14,106 nt of DNA, taken from Lactobacillales bacterium (GTDB taxonomy: Bacteria; Bacillota; Bacilli; Lactobacillales; Vagococcaceae). The stretch lies in assembly GCA_015655485.1 (NCBI GenBank), contig JAATEZ010000486.1, positions 1 through 14,106 of the forward strand, read 5' to 3'. Under the pieces are notes generated by a model. The model was not told where the DNA came from. It did not search any database and worked only from the letters and a program-made list of their open reading frames with translations. Shown here piece after piece: positions 13,549 to 14,106 of this stretch. Numbering within the stretch: the first letter of the stretch is position 1; every line of letters starts with the position of its first letter. A program made the translations under genes and the position numbers.

Positions 13549-14106
13549 ATGAAACAGTCAAAAATGCTTATTCCAACTTTAAGAGAAGTACCAAATGATG
13601 CCGAAGTCGTTAGTCACCAAATGCTTTTGAGAGCAGGCTATATTCGTCAGGTATCTGCCGGGATCTATAGTTATTTGCCGCTGGCCAACCGAGTTTTAGA
13701 AAAGCTAAAACAAATCATAAGGGAAGAATTTGAAAAAATTGATGCGATCGAAATGTTGATGCCGGCGCTATTGCCGGCTGAATTGTGGAAGGAATCCGGG
13801 CGTTATGAAACTTACGGACCTAATTTAATGACATTGACAGATCATGTGGGACGAGAATATGTCATGGGTCCAACCCATGAAGAAGCTTTTACAGATCTGA
13901 TCCGCAATGAGATCAATTCTTATAAACGGCTTCCTTTGTCGTTATATCAGATCCAAACCAAGTATCGTGATGAGCAGCGTCCCCGGTTTGGGATTCTCCG
14001 CGGCAGAGAGTTTATCATGAAAGACGCCTATTCTTTTCATGCGAATTATGAAAGCTTAGATGAGGTCTATCTTCAATATGAGAAGGCCTACACCGCTATT
14101 TTTGAC
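13549..14106 (+). CDS. proS: prolyl-tRNA synthetase, N-terminal part (continues past the window)
   Basis: ProS charges tRNA-Pro with proline. The 186 codons seen include the bacterial-type N-terminus MKQSKMLIPTLREVPNDAEV, class II motif 1 around residues 40-70, the TYGPNLMTLTDHVGREYVMG region with GPTHEEAF, and motif 2 TKYRDEQRPRFGILRGREF. An ATG at 13542 is in a different frame; AGGAG (13534-13538) stands 10 bases before the ATG at 13549. The bacterial full-length family is about 570 residues, so roughly two thirds, including motif 3 and the anticodon domain, lie beyond the right edge. The order rseP-proS is usual in Firmicutes. Confidence 0.96.
   Translation, partial: MKQSKMLIPTLREVPNDAEVVSHQMLLRAGYIRQVSAGIYSYLPLANRVLEKLKQIIREEFEKIDAIEMLMPALLPAELWKESGRYETYGPNLMTLTDHVGREYVMGPTHEEAFTDLIRNEINSYKRLPLSLYQIQTKYRDEQRPRFGILRGREFIMKDAYSFHANYESLDEVYLQYEKAYTAIFD

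Overview
The window looks like a core chromosomal stretch of an AT-rich Gram-positive bacterium of the Firmicutes, most likely a member of Lactobacillales close to Enterococcus. The reasons are strong AGGAGG ribosome binding sites, housekeeping promoters with TGn-extended -10 elements, the gene orders tsaB-rimI-rimI-tsaD and rpsB-tsf-pyrH-frr-uppS-cdsA-dxr-rseP-proS, and the protein sequences themselves. The genus is an inference; no rRNA gene is present to settle it.

Layout. At the left edge (1-623, minus strand) lies an ABC transporter ATPase gene broken by one in-frame TAA. Divergent from it, 940-3704 is a compact four-gene operon for tRNA t6A synthesis and N-acetylation (tsaB, two rimI-like acetyltransferases, tsaD). 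Next come the translation and nucleotide genes rpsB, tsf, pyrH and frr (3922-7134), with a clear promoter and leader before rpsB, an attenuator-like hairpin between rpsB and tsf, and a terminator after tsf. From 9327 onward is the envelope operon uppS-cdsA-dxr-rseP followed by proS, which runs off the right edge. Here dxr carries an in-frame TAA at a normally conserved glutamate position and has no visible ribosome binding site, so it looks like a recently lost MEP-pathway gene.

The unusual part is the roughly 2.2 kb between frr and uppS (7135-9326), which interrupts an otherwise standard gene order. It holds tandem terminators, a minus-strand 183-residue tyrosine recombinase that is essentially only a catalytic domain, an AT-rich noncoding stretch, a plus-strand 114-residue HTH/sigma-region-4-like gene with a strong ribosome binding site, its terminator, and a further folded element. 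The noncoding stretch is bounded by a pair of 23-bp inverted repeats (8089-8111 and 8553-8575, 21 of 23 positions matching, with a perfect 14-bp core). A near-consensus promoter (TTGACA-17-TAAAAT, 8335-8363) sits almost exactly at the centre between them. The recombinase and HTH genes point outward from this segment. Inversion would therefore redirect the promoter from the HTH gene to the recombinase gene, with nearly equal leader lengths (about 305 bases) either way. This is a candidate invertible promoter switch and is the main discovery in the window. Orientation switching itself is inferred, not seen.

How the genes work together: the flanking regions serve translation (t6A modification, ribosomal protein S2, EF-Ts, ribosome recycling, prolyl-tRNA charging), pyrimidine nucleotides (UMP kinase) and membrane or wall lipid precursors (undecaprenyl diphosphate, CDP-diacylglycerol). 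They also include a site-2 intramembrane protease of the RseP/Eep type. The frr-uppS insert is accessory.
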